The notes under the pieces: model-generated
The model's input: only the letters and a program-made list of their open reading frames with translations
Databases searched by the model: none
What the model was told of the DNA's origin: nothing
Assembly: GCA_964494475.1 (NCBI GenBank)
Contig: CAZBRS010000038.1
Coordinates: forward strand, 1 to 60,364
Length of the DNA stretch: 60,364 bases
Origin: CAZBRS01 sp964494475
Lineage (GTDB): Bacteria; Myxococcota_A; UBA9042; CAZBRS01
Direction: 5' to 3'
Program-made: the position numbers and the translations under genes
Part shown: piece after piece, positions 7,698-16,349 of the stretch
Layout of the letters: the number at the start of each line of letters is the position of its first letter
Position numbering within the stretch: the first letter of the stretch is position 1

Positions 7698-8434
7698 GCG
7701 ACGTCTACCTGGCAGCTGCCGGTGCGGCCTTCGCGGATCTTGCGGCCCGGAAGATCGAGACCGTCCTCGACGGACTGAAGCGCTCCCGTGGGGCGGCGAC
7801 CATCGGCCTGGCGGGCGGCAACACGCCCCGCCCGATCTACGAGCAACTGGCTGCGCGGACGGCGCAGCGGGCCGACGCCGCGTGGGAAGGGGTCAGCTTC
7901 TATTTCGGCGACGAACGGGCCGTACCGTACGATCACCCCGACAGCAATCTTCGAATGGCGCGCGAGGCCCTGTTCTGCCGGCTGCCGGAGGTGACCTCCC
8001 TGCACGTGCATCCCCTGCCCGTGCAGGCGAACGAGCGCCCGCCCCGCAACTATCTCCCCGAGAGGCTCGATTTGCTCCTCGTCGGCATGGGAGAAGACGG
8101 TCACATCCTGTCGCTGTTCCCGGGGAGCCCGCTGCTCGCCGCGAGCTTCGACGAGATCGGGCTCGTGGCCTGGGCCGAGGCCCCGGCCGAGCCGCGTCGT
8201 CGCATGACCCTCACGCCCCCGGCCCTCGGTCTCTGCCACGACATCTTCGTCCTGGTCTCGGGGGAGCGCAAAGCCGACGTGGTCGCCCGCGTGCTCACCG
8301 GAGCACCCGACGCGCTCGACCTGCCCGCCGCCCTGGTCCGCGATCGCACCTGGATCCTCGACGAGCCCGCGGCCCGTCGCCTGCCCCCCGCGCTGCTCGC
8401 CACCGCAACCCGTTCGATGGAGGTACCCCCGTGA
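7694..8434 (+). CDS. pgl: 6-phosphogluconolactonase
   Basis: A 246-residue protein of the DevB/SOL type. Family motifs are clear: LAGGNTPRPIYEQL near residue 38, FYFGDERAVPYDHPDSNL near residue 73, and LLVGMGEDGHILSLFPGS near residue 130. It hydrolyses 6-phosphogluconolactone, the product of Zwf. The ATG overlaps the zwf stop (ATGA) and the TGA overlaps the GTG start of tkt (GTGA), so the three proteins are probably translated in coupled fashion. A longer open frame extends upstream but is the shifted frame of zwf. Confidence 0.95.
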   Translation: MSDVYLAAAGAAFADLAARKIETVLDGLKRSRGAATIGLAGGNTPRPIYEQLAARTAQRADAAWEGVSFYFGDERAVPYDHPDSNLRMAREALFCRLPEVTSLHVHPLPVQANERPPRNYLPERLDLLLVGMGEDGHILSLFPGSPLLAASFDEIGLVAWAEAPAEPRRRMTLTPPALGLCHDIFVLVSGERKADVVARVLTGAPDALDLPAALVRDRTWILDEPAARRLPPALLATATRSMEVPP

Positions 8435-10443
8435 GCCGTCCCTTCGACGCCACCGACACCCTGGCCGTCAACACCCTGCGCGGGCTCGCCATCGACATGA
8501 TCGAGAGGAGCCGCTCGGGCCACCCCGGCCTCCCGCTCGGCGCGGCGCCCATGGCCTGGGTGCTGTGGTCGCGGCACCTGCGCTTCGATCCGGCGGCGCC
8601 CGGCTGGCCCGATCGCGATCGCTTCGTGCTGTCGGCGGGCCACGGCAGCGCTCTGCTGTACGGCCTCCTGCACCTGTTCGGCTACGATCTGACCCTCGCC
8701 GACCTCCAGGCCTTCCGCCAGTGGGGCAGCCGTACGCCCGGGCACCCGGAGTACCGTCACACCGCCGGCGTCGAGGCCACCACGGGGCCCCTGGGCCAGG
8801 GCGCGGCCAACGCCGTGGGGCTGGCCGCGGCCGAGCGCTGGCTGGCCTGCCGCTGCAACCGGCCGGGCTCTGTCCTCGTCGACCACGTCACCTATGCGCT
8901 GGTCTCGGAGGGCGACCTGATGGAGGGCGTGGCCGCCGAGGCGGCGTCGCTCGCCGGCCTCTGGGGACTCGGCAAGCTCGTCTATCTGTACGACGCGAAC
9001 GGAGTGACCCTCGACGCGCCGGCGGCCCTGACCCTCGACCCCGCGGAGATCGTGGGGCGGTACGAGGCCGCCGGCTGGCACGTGCTCACGGTCGCCGACG
9101 GCGACACCGATCTTGCCGCCATCGACGCGGCCCTCTGCGCCGCGCGCGCCGAGACCGCCCGGCCGTCGCTGATCGTGGTTCGCACGACCATCGGCTTTGG
9201 CAGCCCCGCCAAGGCCGGCAAACCGGCCGCCCACGGCGCGCCCCTCGGTCCCGACGAGGCGCGCGCGACCAAGCTCGTGCTCGGGCTCGACCCCGCAGCC
9301 ACGTTCGCGGTGCCCGTCGCCGTGCGTGCACGCGCCGCCGAAGCCGCCGCGCGCGGCGCCGGCCTCCGCGGCGAGTGGGAGTCCCGGCTGGCGTCCTGGC
9401 GCGCGGCCGACGTCACGTCGGCCGCCATCTGGGACGGTGCCTGGGCCGAGCGGTTGCCCGTCGACTGGCAGGCCGACCTGCCCGCGTGGAAGCCCGGAGA
9501 CAAGGTCTCGACGCGCAAGGCCGGCGGCGCGGCCCTGAACGCGCTGGCCTCGCGCATCCCGTGGCTGCTCGGCGGCGATGCCGATCTCGCGTCGTCGACC
9601 CAGGCCTCGATCAAGGGCGGCGGCGACTTCGACGGGCGCACCGGCGAGGGCCGCAACCTGCGCTTCGGCGTGCGCGAGCACGCCATGGGCGCCATCGCCA
9701 ACGGGCTCGCCTACCACGGCGGGCTGGTGCCGTTCGTCTCGACCTTCTTCGTGTTCGTCGACTACCTGCGCCCCAGCCTGCGCCTGGCTGCGCTCAACCG
9801 CCTGCGCGTGGTGGGCGTCTTCACGCACGACTCCGTGGCCGTGGGCGAAGACGGGCCCACCCACCAGCCCGTCGAGCACCTGGCGTCGCTGCGCGCCATG
9901 CCCGGCCTCACGGTGTTCCGCCCCGCCGACGCCAACGAGACGGCCGCCGCCTGGGCCGAGGCGGTGCAGAACCCGGGGCCCACGGTGCTGGTGCTCTCCC
10001 GTCAGGATCTGCCCGTGCTCGACGTCGAGCCGGCGGTCCTGCGCGCCGGCGTGGCGTGCGGCGCCTACGTCGTGGCCGAGGCGGAGGGCGGTGCTCCCCG
10101 GGCGATCGTGCTGGCGACGGGCTCCGAGGTGGCGGTGGCGCTCGAGGCGCGCGCGACGCTGCAGGCCGAGGGCGTGCCCGTGCGCGTGGTCTCCATGCCC
10201 TCGTGGGAGCGCTTCGCGGCGGCCGACGAGGCGACCCGCGAGGCGGTGCTGCCCTCGTCGGTGAGCGCGCGCGTGTCGATCGAGGCGGGCGCCACGTTCG
10301 GCTGGGCCCGCTGGCTGGGGGCGCGGGGCGTGGCCCTCGGCATCGATCGCTTCGGAGCCTCGGCGCCCGGCGAGCGCGTGCTGGCCGAGCTCGGAATGAA
10401 CGCGGCGGCCGTCGTGCAGGCGGTGCGACGGCTGGTGGGTTGA
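8431..10443 (+). CDS. tkt: Transketolase
   Basis: A 670-residue thiamine-diphosphate enzyme of normal length. The start is the GTG at 8431, overlapping the pgl stop as GTGA; the frame is open far upstream but only as a shadow of zwf and pgl. Markers are SGHPGLPLGAAPMAWVLW near residue 29, the ThDP-binding stretch beginning at GDLMEG (about residue 160) and ending YDANG (about 187), and the pyrimidine-domain segment THDSVAVGEDGPTHQPVEHL. It moves two-carbon units between pentose and triose phosphates. Its place in the zwf-pgl-gnd operon links the oxidative and non-oxidative branches. No transaldolase or ribulose-phosphate epimerase gene is in the window. Confidence 0.96.
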   Translation: MSRPFDATDTLAVNTLRGLAIDMIERSRSGHPGLPLGAAPMAWVLWSRHLRFDPAAPGWPDRDRFVLSAGHGSALLYGLLHLFGYDLTLADLQAFRQWGSRTPGHPEYRHTAGVEATTGPLGQGAANAVGLAAAERWLACRCNRPGSVLVDHVTYALVSEGDLMEGVAAEAASLAGLWGLGKLVYLYDANGVTLDAPAALTLDPAEIVGRYEAAGWHVLTVADGDTDLAAIDAALCAARAETARPSLIVVRTTIGFGSPAKAGKPAAHGAPLGPDEARATKLVLGLDPAATFAVPVAVRARAAEAAARGAGLRGEWESRLASWRAADVTSAAIWDGAWAERLPVDWQADLPAWKPGDKVSTRKAGGAALNALASRIPWLLGGDADLASSTQASIKGGGDFDGRTGEGRNLRFGVREHAMGAIANGLAYHGGLVPFVSTFFVFVDYLRPSLRLAALNRLRVVGVFTHDSVAVGEDGPTHQPVEHLASLRAMPGLTVFRPADANETAAAWAEAVQNPGPTVLVLSRQDLPVLDVEPAVLRAGVACGAYVVAEAEGGAPRAIVLATGSEVAVALEARATLQAEGVPVRVVSMPSWERFAAADEATREAVLPSSVSARVSIEAGATFGWARWLGARGVALGIDRFGASAPGERVLAELGMNAAAVVQAVRRLVG

Positions 10444-10472
10444 AGCAACGTTACTCCGGAGAGGAGACCGAC

Positions 10473-11918
10473 ATGACGACCTCCGACAAGCGTGCCGACC
10501 TCGGCGTGGTGGGCCTGGCCGTGATGGGCAGCAACCTGGCGCTCAACCTGGCCGACCACGGCTTCCGCGTGGCCGTGTGGAACCGCACGCCCGGCGTGGT
10601 CGACGAGCTGCTGGCCGCGAACCCCGGGGCCGACCTCCTCGGCGCCCGCGACCTGGGCGAGTTCGTGCGCTCCCTCGAGCCCCCGCGGCGCATCCTGCTC
10701 ATGGTCAAGGCCGGCGCCCCCGTCGACGGGGTCATCGACCTGCTGCTGCCGCTCCTGTCCAAGGGCGACATCCTGGCCGACGGCGGCAACTCGTGGTACC
10801 TCGACACCGAGCGGCGCGAGAAGCGCCTGCGCCAACTGGGCGTGCACTTCCTCGGCGTGGGCATCTCGGGCGGCGAGAAGGGCGCGCGGCTCGGCCCCGC
10901 CATCATGCCGGGCGGCTCGGCCGAGGCGTTCGCGCGCTTCGCGCCCCTGATGGAACGCGTGGCCGCCACGACCGAGCACGGCGCCTGCGTTACGCACGTG
11001 GGCCCCGGGGGGGCGGGTCACTTCGTGAAGATGGTCCACAACGGCATCGAGTACGCCGACATGCAGCTCCTGGCCGAGGCGTACGACCTGCTGAAGCGGG
11101 CCCTGGGCTATGACGCCGCGCGCATGGCGGCGGTCTTCGCCCGCTGGAACGAGGGTCCGCTCAGCTCGTTCCTGGTCGAGTTGACGGGGCAGGTGCTGGC
11201 GGTCACCGAGCCGGCCACGGGCAAGCCGCTGGTCGAGCTCATCCTCGACAAGGCGGGGCAGAAGGGCACGGGCCGTTGGACGGTCACGGCGGCCCTCGAC
11301 CTCGGCGTCCCCGTACCCACGATCTCGTCGGCGGTCGACGCGCGCGTCCTGTCGGCCATGCACGCCGAGCGCCAGGCGGCCGCGGCGTGCATCCCCGTTC
11401 CGGCGGGCGTCTCGACGACGCCGAGCGGGGGCCGGGGCCTCGAAGACGCCATCCACGACGCGCTGCTGGCCTCGAAGGTCGTGGCCTACGCGCAGGGCAT
11501 GGCGTTGATCCGGGCCGCCTCCAAGGCCAACGGCTGGAACATCGACCTGGCCGAGGTCGCGCGCATCTGGACCGGCGGGTGCATCCTTCGGGCGCGGCTG
11601 CTCGTGCCCATCATGAACGCGTTCCAGCGCAACCCCGAGCTCCCGAACCTGCTGCAGGACCCGGCCTTCGAGGCCTACGCCCACCACACGCAGTCGGGCT
11701 GGCGCGACACGCTGGGCGCGGCTTTCCGCCACGGCCTGCCGGTGCCCGCGCTGTCGGCCGGGCTCGCCTACTACGACGCCTACCGCAGCGCCCGCCTGCC
11801 CCAGAACCTGATCCAGGCGCAGCGCGACGCCTTCGGCGCGCATCTCTACGAGCGCGTCGATCGACCGGGCGAGGGGCCCTTCCATACCGATTGGTTGGGC
11901 GACGACAGAAAAGATTGA
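10473..11918 (+). CDS. gnd: 6-phosphogluconate dehydrogenase (decarboxylating)
   Basis: A 481-residue long-form enzyme starting at ATG 10473 behind GGAGAGGAG. The NADP-binding motif GLAVMGSNLALNL is at about residues 14-26, DGGNSWYLDTERR near residue 105, the substrate motif GVGISGGEKGARLGP near residue 128, and the catalytic-lysine segment GGAGHFVKMVHNG near residue 185. It converts 6-phosphogluconate to ribulose 5-phosphate with release of carbon dioxide. It follows tkt by 29 bp with a strong ribosome site. The C-terminal helix carrying the tyrosine/arginine phosphate ligands is present (AYYDAYRSARLPQNLIQAQR). Confidence 0.96.
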   Translation: MTTSDKRADLGVVGLAVMGSNLALNLADHGFRVAVWNRTPGVVDELLAANPGADLLGARDLGEFVRSLEPPRRILLMVKAGAPVDGVIDLLLPLLSKGDILADGGNSWYLDTERREKRLRQLGVHFLGVGISGGEKGARLGPAIMPGGSAEAFARFAPLMERVAATTEHGACVTHVGPGGAGHFVKMVHNGIEYADMQLLAEAYDLLKRALGYDAARMAAVFARWNEGPLSSFLVELTGQVLAVTEPATGKPLVELILDKAGQKGTGRWTVTAALDLGVPVPTISSAVDARVLSAMHAERQAAAACIPVPAGVSTTPSGGRGLEDAIHDALLASKVVAYAQGMALIRAASKANGWNIDLAEVARIWTGGCILRARLLVPIMNAFQRNPELPNLLQDPAFEAYAHHTQSGWRDTLGAAFRHGLPVPALSAGLAYYDAYRSARLPQNLIQAQRDAFGAHLYERVDRPGEGPFHTDWLGDDRKD

Positions 11919-11944
11919 CCGGCGACGCTAGGGCTCTGTAGGAT
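11915..11944 (+). promoter_or_regulatory. Candidate promoter of the outer-membrane protein / 13-haem cytochrome pair
   Basis: TTGACC (11915-11920), 18 bp, TAGGAT (11939-11944), matching five and four of six consensus bases. The -35 overlaps the gnd stop codon. The predicted start is about 36 bp before the ATG at 11988, which has a GGAGGGGGAGG ribosome site. Confidence 0.5.
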
Positions 11945-11987
11945 CGAAGGCCTTCGCGGTGGTCCGTCCGGAGGGGGAGGTTCGTCC

Positions 11988-13253
11988 ATGCGTCGTCTGC
12001 TCGCCTGCCTGGTCGCGTTGTGCCTGGCGCCGTCGGTGCCGGCGGCCCAGACCGTCCACCCGAGCGTTCGCGGCACGACCGAGACGTTCACGACCTTCTG
12101 GCGCGAGCTCGATCCGACCCTCACCTCCGACCCGATCCGCAACCGCTTCCCCGTCTACCAGTACGTGACGGTCAAGGGCCGCGACCTGGGGCTGGTCGGG
12201 CTGTCGGCCGACGTGTCGGGCTTCGGCCAGCTCGAGCTGATGAAGGGCTTCGCCGCCGATCGCGGCACGGGCGACCTGCTCTTCGGCTACGTGCGTTACG
12301 TCGACCCCGCCGGGTGGGCGCGCGTCACCGCCGGCCGCCAGTACGTGTACCGCGGCGCGGGCTTCGGCGTGGCGCTCGACGGCGCCACCGTCGAGGGCTT
12401 CCTGCCGTGGCATCTGCAGGTGCAGGCCTTCGGTGGCATCGTCTCCGAGCGCCGCTTCGAGGGCACCCTCGATCGTCCGGCAGCGGGCGGGCGGGTGGCC
12501 TGGATGCCCTGGGACTGGGGCCACGTGGGCGCCTCGTACTACCAGGAGTGGAGCTCCGGCGACATCGATCGTCAGAACGCGGGCGCCGACTTCGCGTTCC
12601 GTTACTTCAAAGAGGTCACGCTCGACGGCTCGTTCCTCTTCGACCTCGTCGGTCGCGGCCTGCAGGATCTCGACCTCACGACCTCGGTGCTCGCGACCCG
12701 CTGGGCCACGTTCTTCGTGCACTACGGCCTGTTCGACCCCGACGCCCTGTTGCCGCGCACGTCCATCTTCTGGGTGTTCGCGCGCGAAATGCACCACGAA
12801 CTGGGCGGCGGCCTCGAGGTGCGGCCCTTCGAGGGCTTCTCGTTCTTCGTCAACTGGGACCAGTACCTCTACGGCGACGGCGACCTCGGCTACCTGGGCA
12901 AGGCCCGCGCCAGCTACCGACTGCCCCTCACGATGCCCGTCACGGTCGGCGTCGAGTACGACCGCATGCTCGAGGTCGACAACGGCTACGACGCCGTGCG
13001 CGTCTTCGGCACCGGCGAGACCGGTTTCGGCCTGCGCTTCTCGGCCGAGGTGCTGGCGTATCTGTTCGCCGAGGAAGTGCGCGCCTACGACAAGGCCCTC
13101 AGCGGATTCGGCGGCGTCGGCTACCGCTTCCTGCCCGGCCTGGTGCTCGACGTGGGCGTCGAGGTGAACCACACGCCCCTGGTCACGTCCGAGGTGCGGG
13201 GGCTCGCGAAGCTCACCTGGGACTTCGAGGGAAGTTGGGAGGGCACGCGATGA
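11988..13253 (+). CDS. Outer-membrane beta-barrel protein paired with a multihaem cytochrome
   Basis: A 421-residue protein with a clear signal peptide (MRRLLACLVALCLAPSVPAA, cleavage near AQT). The rest alternates aromatic and small residues in strands such as WARVTAGRQYVYRGAGFGVAL and GFSFFVNWDQYLYGDGDLGYL, separated by short polar turns, as expected of an outer-membrane barrel of about 16 or more strands. I do not recognise a named family. Its stop overlaps the start of a 13-haem lipoprotein (ATGA), so the two are made together. By analogy with porin-cytochrome conduits such as MtrAB or the Geobacter Pcc complexes it may hold the cytochrome in the outer membrane; this is inferred from pairing only. 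Confidence 0.7.
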   Translation: MRRLLACLVALCLAPSVPAAQTVHPSVRGTTETFTTFWRELDPTLTSDPIRNRFPVYQYVTVKGRDLGLVGLSADVSGFGQLELMKGFAADRGTGDLLFGYVRYVDPAGWARVTAGRQYVYRGAGFGVALDGATVEGFLPWHLQVQAFGGIVSERRFEGTLDRPAAGGRVAWMPWDWGHVGASYYQEWSSGDIDRQNAGADFAFRYFKEVTLDGSFLFDLVGRGLQDLDLTTSVLATRWATFFVHYGLFDPDALLPRTSIFWVFAREMHHELGGGLEVRPFEGFSFFVNWDQYLYGDGDLGYLGKARASYRLPLTMPVTVGVEYDRMLEVDNGYDAVRVFGTGETGFGLRFSAEVLAYLFAEEVRAYDKALSGFGGVGYRFLPGLVLDVGVEVNHTPLVTSEVRGLAKLTWDFEGSWEGTR

Positions 13254-14275
13254 GCCGCCTCAATCTGGCCCTGGTGTTCGCGTTCCTGGCGCTCGGGGGC
13301 TGCGCCAAGCCCTCCGACGGCGACCAGCTGAAGTTCTCGCACGCGCTCCACGCCGAGAACGGGGTGGGGTGCGTCGACTGCCACGCCGACCTGGCCAAGG
13401 CCGCCGAGGTGGGTACGGGCAAGCGCCCCGATCACGAGACGTGCGTGGGCTGCCACGACAAGCTCGAAGAAGACTGCGCGCTCTGCCACACGAACCCCGA
13501 CCTCGCGAAGCAGCTGCCGCGGCACGCCACGCGCGACCTGGCCTTCTCGCACGAGCTGCACGTCGAGGCCGTCGAGGGCGACTGCCGCAAGTGCCACGCG
13601 CAGGTGGCCGACTCGGCCGCGCCCGGCGCCGACCGCCGCGCCTGGACGCACACCACCTGCATGGAGTGCCACCGCGAGCAGTACCGCGACGTGAAGTGCG
13701 ACCAGTGCCATCGGCGCATGACCGAGTGGAAGGACAAGCCCTTCGCGGTCTTCAACCACGACGGCGACTTCCTCGGCCGCCACGGGCGCCTGGCGCGCGG
13801 CGAGAAGATGGTGTGCCAGCACTGCCACGACGACGACACGTGCGCCGAGTGCCACTCGACGCTGCAGGCCACCACGCCGGCCCAGCGCTTCGCGTGGGAC
13901 GTGTCGAAGCCCCACGTGCACCGCGGCGACTTCGTCACCCGGCACGCCATCGAGGCGCGCCTCGACCGCATGGCGTGCTACTCGTGCCACCAGAGCCGCG
14001 AGTGCTCCGAGTGCCATCAGGCGCGCGGCGTCACGCTGGCGGGCGCCTCGTTCAAGCACCCCGACGGCTGGATGCAGGCGGGCTCGGCCACGCACCACGG
14101 GCGCGACGCGCGCAAGAAGATCGGCCTTTGCGCCGGTTGCCACGACCGCGGCGAGAAGAGCAACTGCATCGCCTGCCACCGCCCCGGCGGCCCGGGCGGC
14201 AACCCGCACCCGGGCAAGGAGTTCGGCGACACGGGGCTCAGCCGGCAGGACATGCCTTGCAGGCTGTGCCACTAG
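13250..14275 (+). CDS. Lipoprotein c-type cytochrome with 13 haem-binding motifs
   Basis: A 341-residue protein with a signal peptide and a perfect lipobox (LGGC, cysteine near residue 18). I count 13 CXXCH motifs: CVDCH, CVGCH, CALCH, CRKCH, CMECH, CDQCH, CQHCH, CAECH, CYSCH, CSECH, CAGCH, CIACH and CRLCH, the last forming the C-terminus. That is about one haem per 25 residues, a density typical of electron-transfer wires. Isolated histidines in FSHALHAE, FSHELHVE and TRHAIEARLD could be distal ligands. The gene overlaps the preceding barrel gene (ATGA). The likely role is electron transfer across or at the outer membrane; the terminal acceptor is unknown. The start is fixed by the overlap; the longer open frame upstream is a shadow. 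Confidence 0.88.
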   Translation: MSRLNLALVFAFLALGGCAKPSDGDQLKFSHALHAENGVGCVDCHADLAKAAEVGTGKRPDHETCVGCHDKLEEDCALCHTNPDLAKQLPRHATRDLAFSHELHVEAVEGDCRKCHAQVADSAAPGADRRAWTHTTCMECHREQYRDVKCDQCHRRMTEWKDKPFAVFNHDGDFLGRHGRLARGEKMVCQHCHDDDTCAECHSTLQATTPAQRFAWDVSKPHVHRGDFVTRHAIEARLDRMACYSCHQSRECSECHQARGVTLAGASFKHPDGWMQAGSATHHGRDARKKIGLCAGCHDRGEKSNCIACHRPGGPGGNPHPGKEFGDTGLSRQDMPCRLCH

Positions 14276-14291
14276 GGGTCCGGCCTTCGCG

Positions 14292-14320
14292 TTGACACCC
14301 GCCCCCCGATCCTCTACGTT
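14292..14320 (+). promoter_or_regulatory. Candidate promoter of the nucleotidyltransferase-upp-hpt cluster
   Basis: TTGACA (14292-14297), 17 bp, TACGTT (14315-14320). The -35 is perfect and the -10 keeps T1, A2 and T6. The predicted start is about 30 bp before the ATG at 14357. Confidence 0.55.
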
Positions 14321-14356
14321 GCGAAGCGACGTACCCACCCCTGCGATGAGGGTCCC

Positions 14357-14959
14357 ATGGCCCGCGGCTACAACGCGATCGTCCTGGCCGGCGGAGCCTC
14401 CACGCGCATGGGCGAGCCCAAGGCGCTGGTCGAGGTGGGGGGGCGCGCGCTGCTGGAGCATCACCTCGCGCTGCTCGCCGACGCCTCCACCGTCGTGGTC
14501 GTCACGGGCCCGCACCACGGGCTCATCGCGGCCCTGGTGGCCGAGCTCGACGCCTCCAAGGTGCTGCTGGCGCTGAACGGCGACGTCGAGAGCGGCCCCT
14601 TCGTCAGCCTGCGCCTGGGCCTCCTCGCGTTGGGTCGTGCGCGGCGCCCCGTGGTCGTGCTGCCGGTCGACGTGCCGCCGCTCGCGGGGCTCGACGTGGC
14701 GGCGCTGGTCGAGGCCGCCTCGGCCCCGGGCGTGGTCGCGGCGCTGGCGTCGCACGCGGGTCGCGACGGGCACCCGGTCGTGCTGGCCCCGGCGGGCGTG
14801 GCGGCCGTTCAATCAGCGCCGGCCGACAGCACCCTGCGCGACGTGCTCGCAGCGGCCGGGGCCGCGGTCGTGCGCGTGCCCACGTCGGTGGCCGCCGTGC
14901 TCGCCGACCTCGACACGCCCGCCGACCTGGCGCGGCACCGCAGCCCCACCCCGAGCTGA
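14357..14959 (+). CDS. MobA/MocA-like nucleotidyltransferase
   Basis: A 200-residue protein of the NTP-transferase fold. The nucleotide-binding signature IVLAGGASTRMGEPKALVEV opens at residue 8, and the metal-binding segment VVVLPVDVPPLAGLDV (normally LpcDmP) sits near residue 97. DGHPVVLAP near residue 138 is the substrate segment shared with MocA and MobA. It probably adds CMP or GMP to the molybdenum cofactor. A role as a sugar or other metabolite nucleotidyltransferase cannot be excluded because no molybdenum gene is nearby. It is the first gene of a cluster with two phosphoribosyltransferases. Confidence 0.75.
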   Translation: MARGYNAIVLAGGASTRMGEPKALVEVGGRALLEHHLALLADASTVVVVTGPHHGLIAALVAELDASKVLLALNGDVESGPFVSLRLGLLALGRARRPVVVLPVDVPPLAGLDVAALVEAASAPGVVAALASHAGRDGHPVVLAPAGVAAVQSAPADSTLRDVLAAAGAAVVRVPTSVAAVLADLDTPADLARHRSPTPS

Positions 14960-14970
14960 GGGAGGAGTCC

Positions 14971-15783
14971 ATGCAAGCGCCCCTGCCGGCCCACGGCTTC
15001 CGACCGAACGAGGTCGTGCACCACTACGGTCCCAACGTGCACATCCTCTACCACCCCGTGGCGCTGTCGCTGCTCGCGCGGCTGGGCGCCCCCGAGTCGA
15101 CGCAGCCGGCCATCAACGGCTACCTGAAGATGCTGTACCAGACCCTGGTCGACACGGTCATCAACGCCGAGTTTCCGCGCCGGCGCATGAGCGTGACGTC
15201 GCGCATGGTGGCGGTGACCGAGTTCGGGCGCTTCGAGACCGAGCTGGTCGATCCCGAGTGCCAGGTGGTCACGGTCGACATCGCGCGTGCCGGCATCCTG
15301 CCCTCCTCCATCTGCTTCGACCGCCTGAACCACATCCTGCACCCCTCCGGCGTGCGGCAAGACCACCTGATCATGAGCCGGGTGACCAACGCCGCGCACG
15401 CCGTCACCGGGGCGGGCGTGGGCGGCTTCAAGATCGGCGGCCCCGTCGACGGGCGCGTCGTGCTCTTCCCCGACCCCATGGGCGCCACCGGCTCGTCGCT
15501 CGGCACGGCCATCGACCTGTACAAGAGCGGCGAGTACGGCTCGGCCTACAAGTGGATCACGTTGAACCTGATCATCACGCCCGAGTTCATCCGGCACATG
15601 ACCGAGCGGCACCCCGACGTCATCCTGTACGCCTACCGCCTCGACCGCGGCCTCTCCGCGCCCGACGTGCTGGCGGCAGAGCCGGGCGAGCGCTGGAGCG
15701 AGGAGCGCGGGCTCACCGATCAGCACTACATCGTGCCGGGCGCCGGGGGCCTCGGCGAGCTGCTCAACAACTCGTGGGTGTGA
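14971..15783 (+). CDS. Uracil phosphoribosyltransferase-like protein (long form)
   Basis: A 270-residue protein with a GGAGGAG ribosome site immediately upstream. The PRPP-binding loop DPMGATGSSLGTAI (residues 168-181) matches the Upp signature DPMLATGGS. VDIARAGILPSS (about 94) corresponds to the Upp segment VpIlRAGlgm, and the opening with HHYGPNVHILYHP matches VxvvdHPlv. The protein is about 60 residues longer than bacterial Upp (about 208), with an extra C-terminal segment ending YIVPGAGGLGELLNNSWV, whose GAGGLGEL resembles the uracil-binding GAGDaGDR end of Upp with altered residues. It probably salvages uracil or a related base using PRPP. It lies 8 bp before an hpt-like gene. Confidence 0.75.
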   Translation: MQAPLPAHGFRPNEVVHHYGPNVHILYHPVALSLLARLGAPESTQPAINGYLKMLYQTLVDTVINAEFPRRRMSVTSRMVAVTEFGRFETELVDPECQVVTVDIARAGILPSSICFDRLNHILHPSGVRQDHLIMSRVTNAAHAVTGAGVGGFKIGGPVDGRVVLFPDPMGATGSSLGTAIDLYKSGEYGSAYKWITLNLIITPEFIRHMTERHPDVILYAYRLDRGLSAPDVLAAEPGERWSEERGLTDQHYIVPGAGGLGELLNNSWV

Positions 15784-15790
15784 GGACATC

Positions 15791-16348
15791 ATGGGAGAAT
15801 CGCACGACTTCACGCCGCTCGGCCGCATCGAGCCGTTGATCCCGACCGACCGCCTTCAGGCGCGCGTTCGTGAACTGGGCGCCGAGATCAGCCGCGACTT
15901 CGCGGGCCAGGAGGTGCTGCTGGTCGGGGTGCTGAAGGGCGCGTTCATGTTCCTGTCCGACCTGGCGCGGTCCATCGACAACCTGGTGGTCATCGACTTC
16001 CTGGGGGTCTCGTCCTACGGCTCGAGCACGACCACCACGGGCGTGGTGCGCATCACCCGCGACCTCACGTGGTCCATCACCGACCGCAACGTGGTCATCG
16101 TCGAGGACATCATCGACACGGGCCTCACCATGAACTACCTGCTCGACTACCTGGGCACGCGCCACCCGCGCGCCATCAAGGTGTGCACGCTGCTGCACAA
16201 GCCGGCGCGCACGCGGGTGCTGACGCCCATCGACTACAAGGGCTTCACCATCGACGATCAGTTCGTCATCGGCTACGGGCTCGACTACGACGGGCGTTAT
16301 CGCAACCTGCCCTACGTCGGCGTGTGCACCGAGCTTCCGGAGAAGTGA
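15791..16348 (+). CDS. hpt: Hypoxanthine phosphoribosyltransferase
   Basis: A 185-residue type I phosphoribosyltransferase of normal length. VLLVGVLKGAFMFLSDLAR (about residues 44-62) is the pyrophosphate-loop region, SSYGSSTTTTGVVRITRDL the flexible loop, and VVIVEDIIDTGLTMNYLL (about 101-118) the PRPP-binding signature. The C-terminal base-binding segment IDDQFVIGYGLDYDGRYRNLPYVG is conserved. It salvages hypoxanthine or guanine to IMP or GMP. It follows the upp-like gene and precedes a metallo-hydrolase by one base, so it belongs to the same transcript. Confidence 0.93.
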   Translation: MGESHDFTPLGRIEPLIPTDRLQARVRELGAEISRDFAGQEVLLVGVLKGAFMFLSDLARSIDNLVVIDFLGVSSYGSSTTTTGVVRITRDLTWSITDRNVVIVEDIIDTGLTMNYLLDYLGTRHPRAIKVCTLLHKPARTRVLTPIDYKGFTIDDQFVIGYGLDYDGRYRNLPYVGVCTELPEK

Positions 16349-16349
16349 C

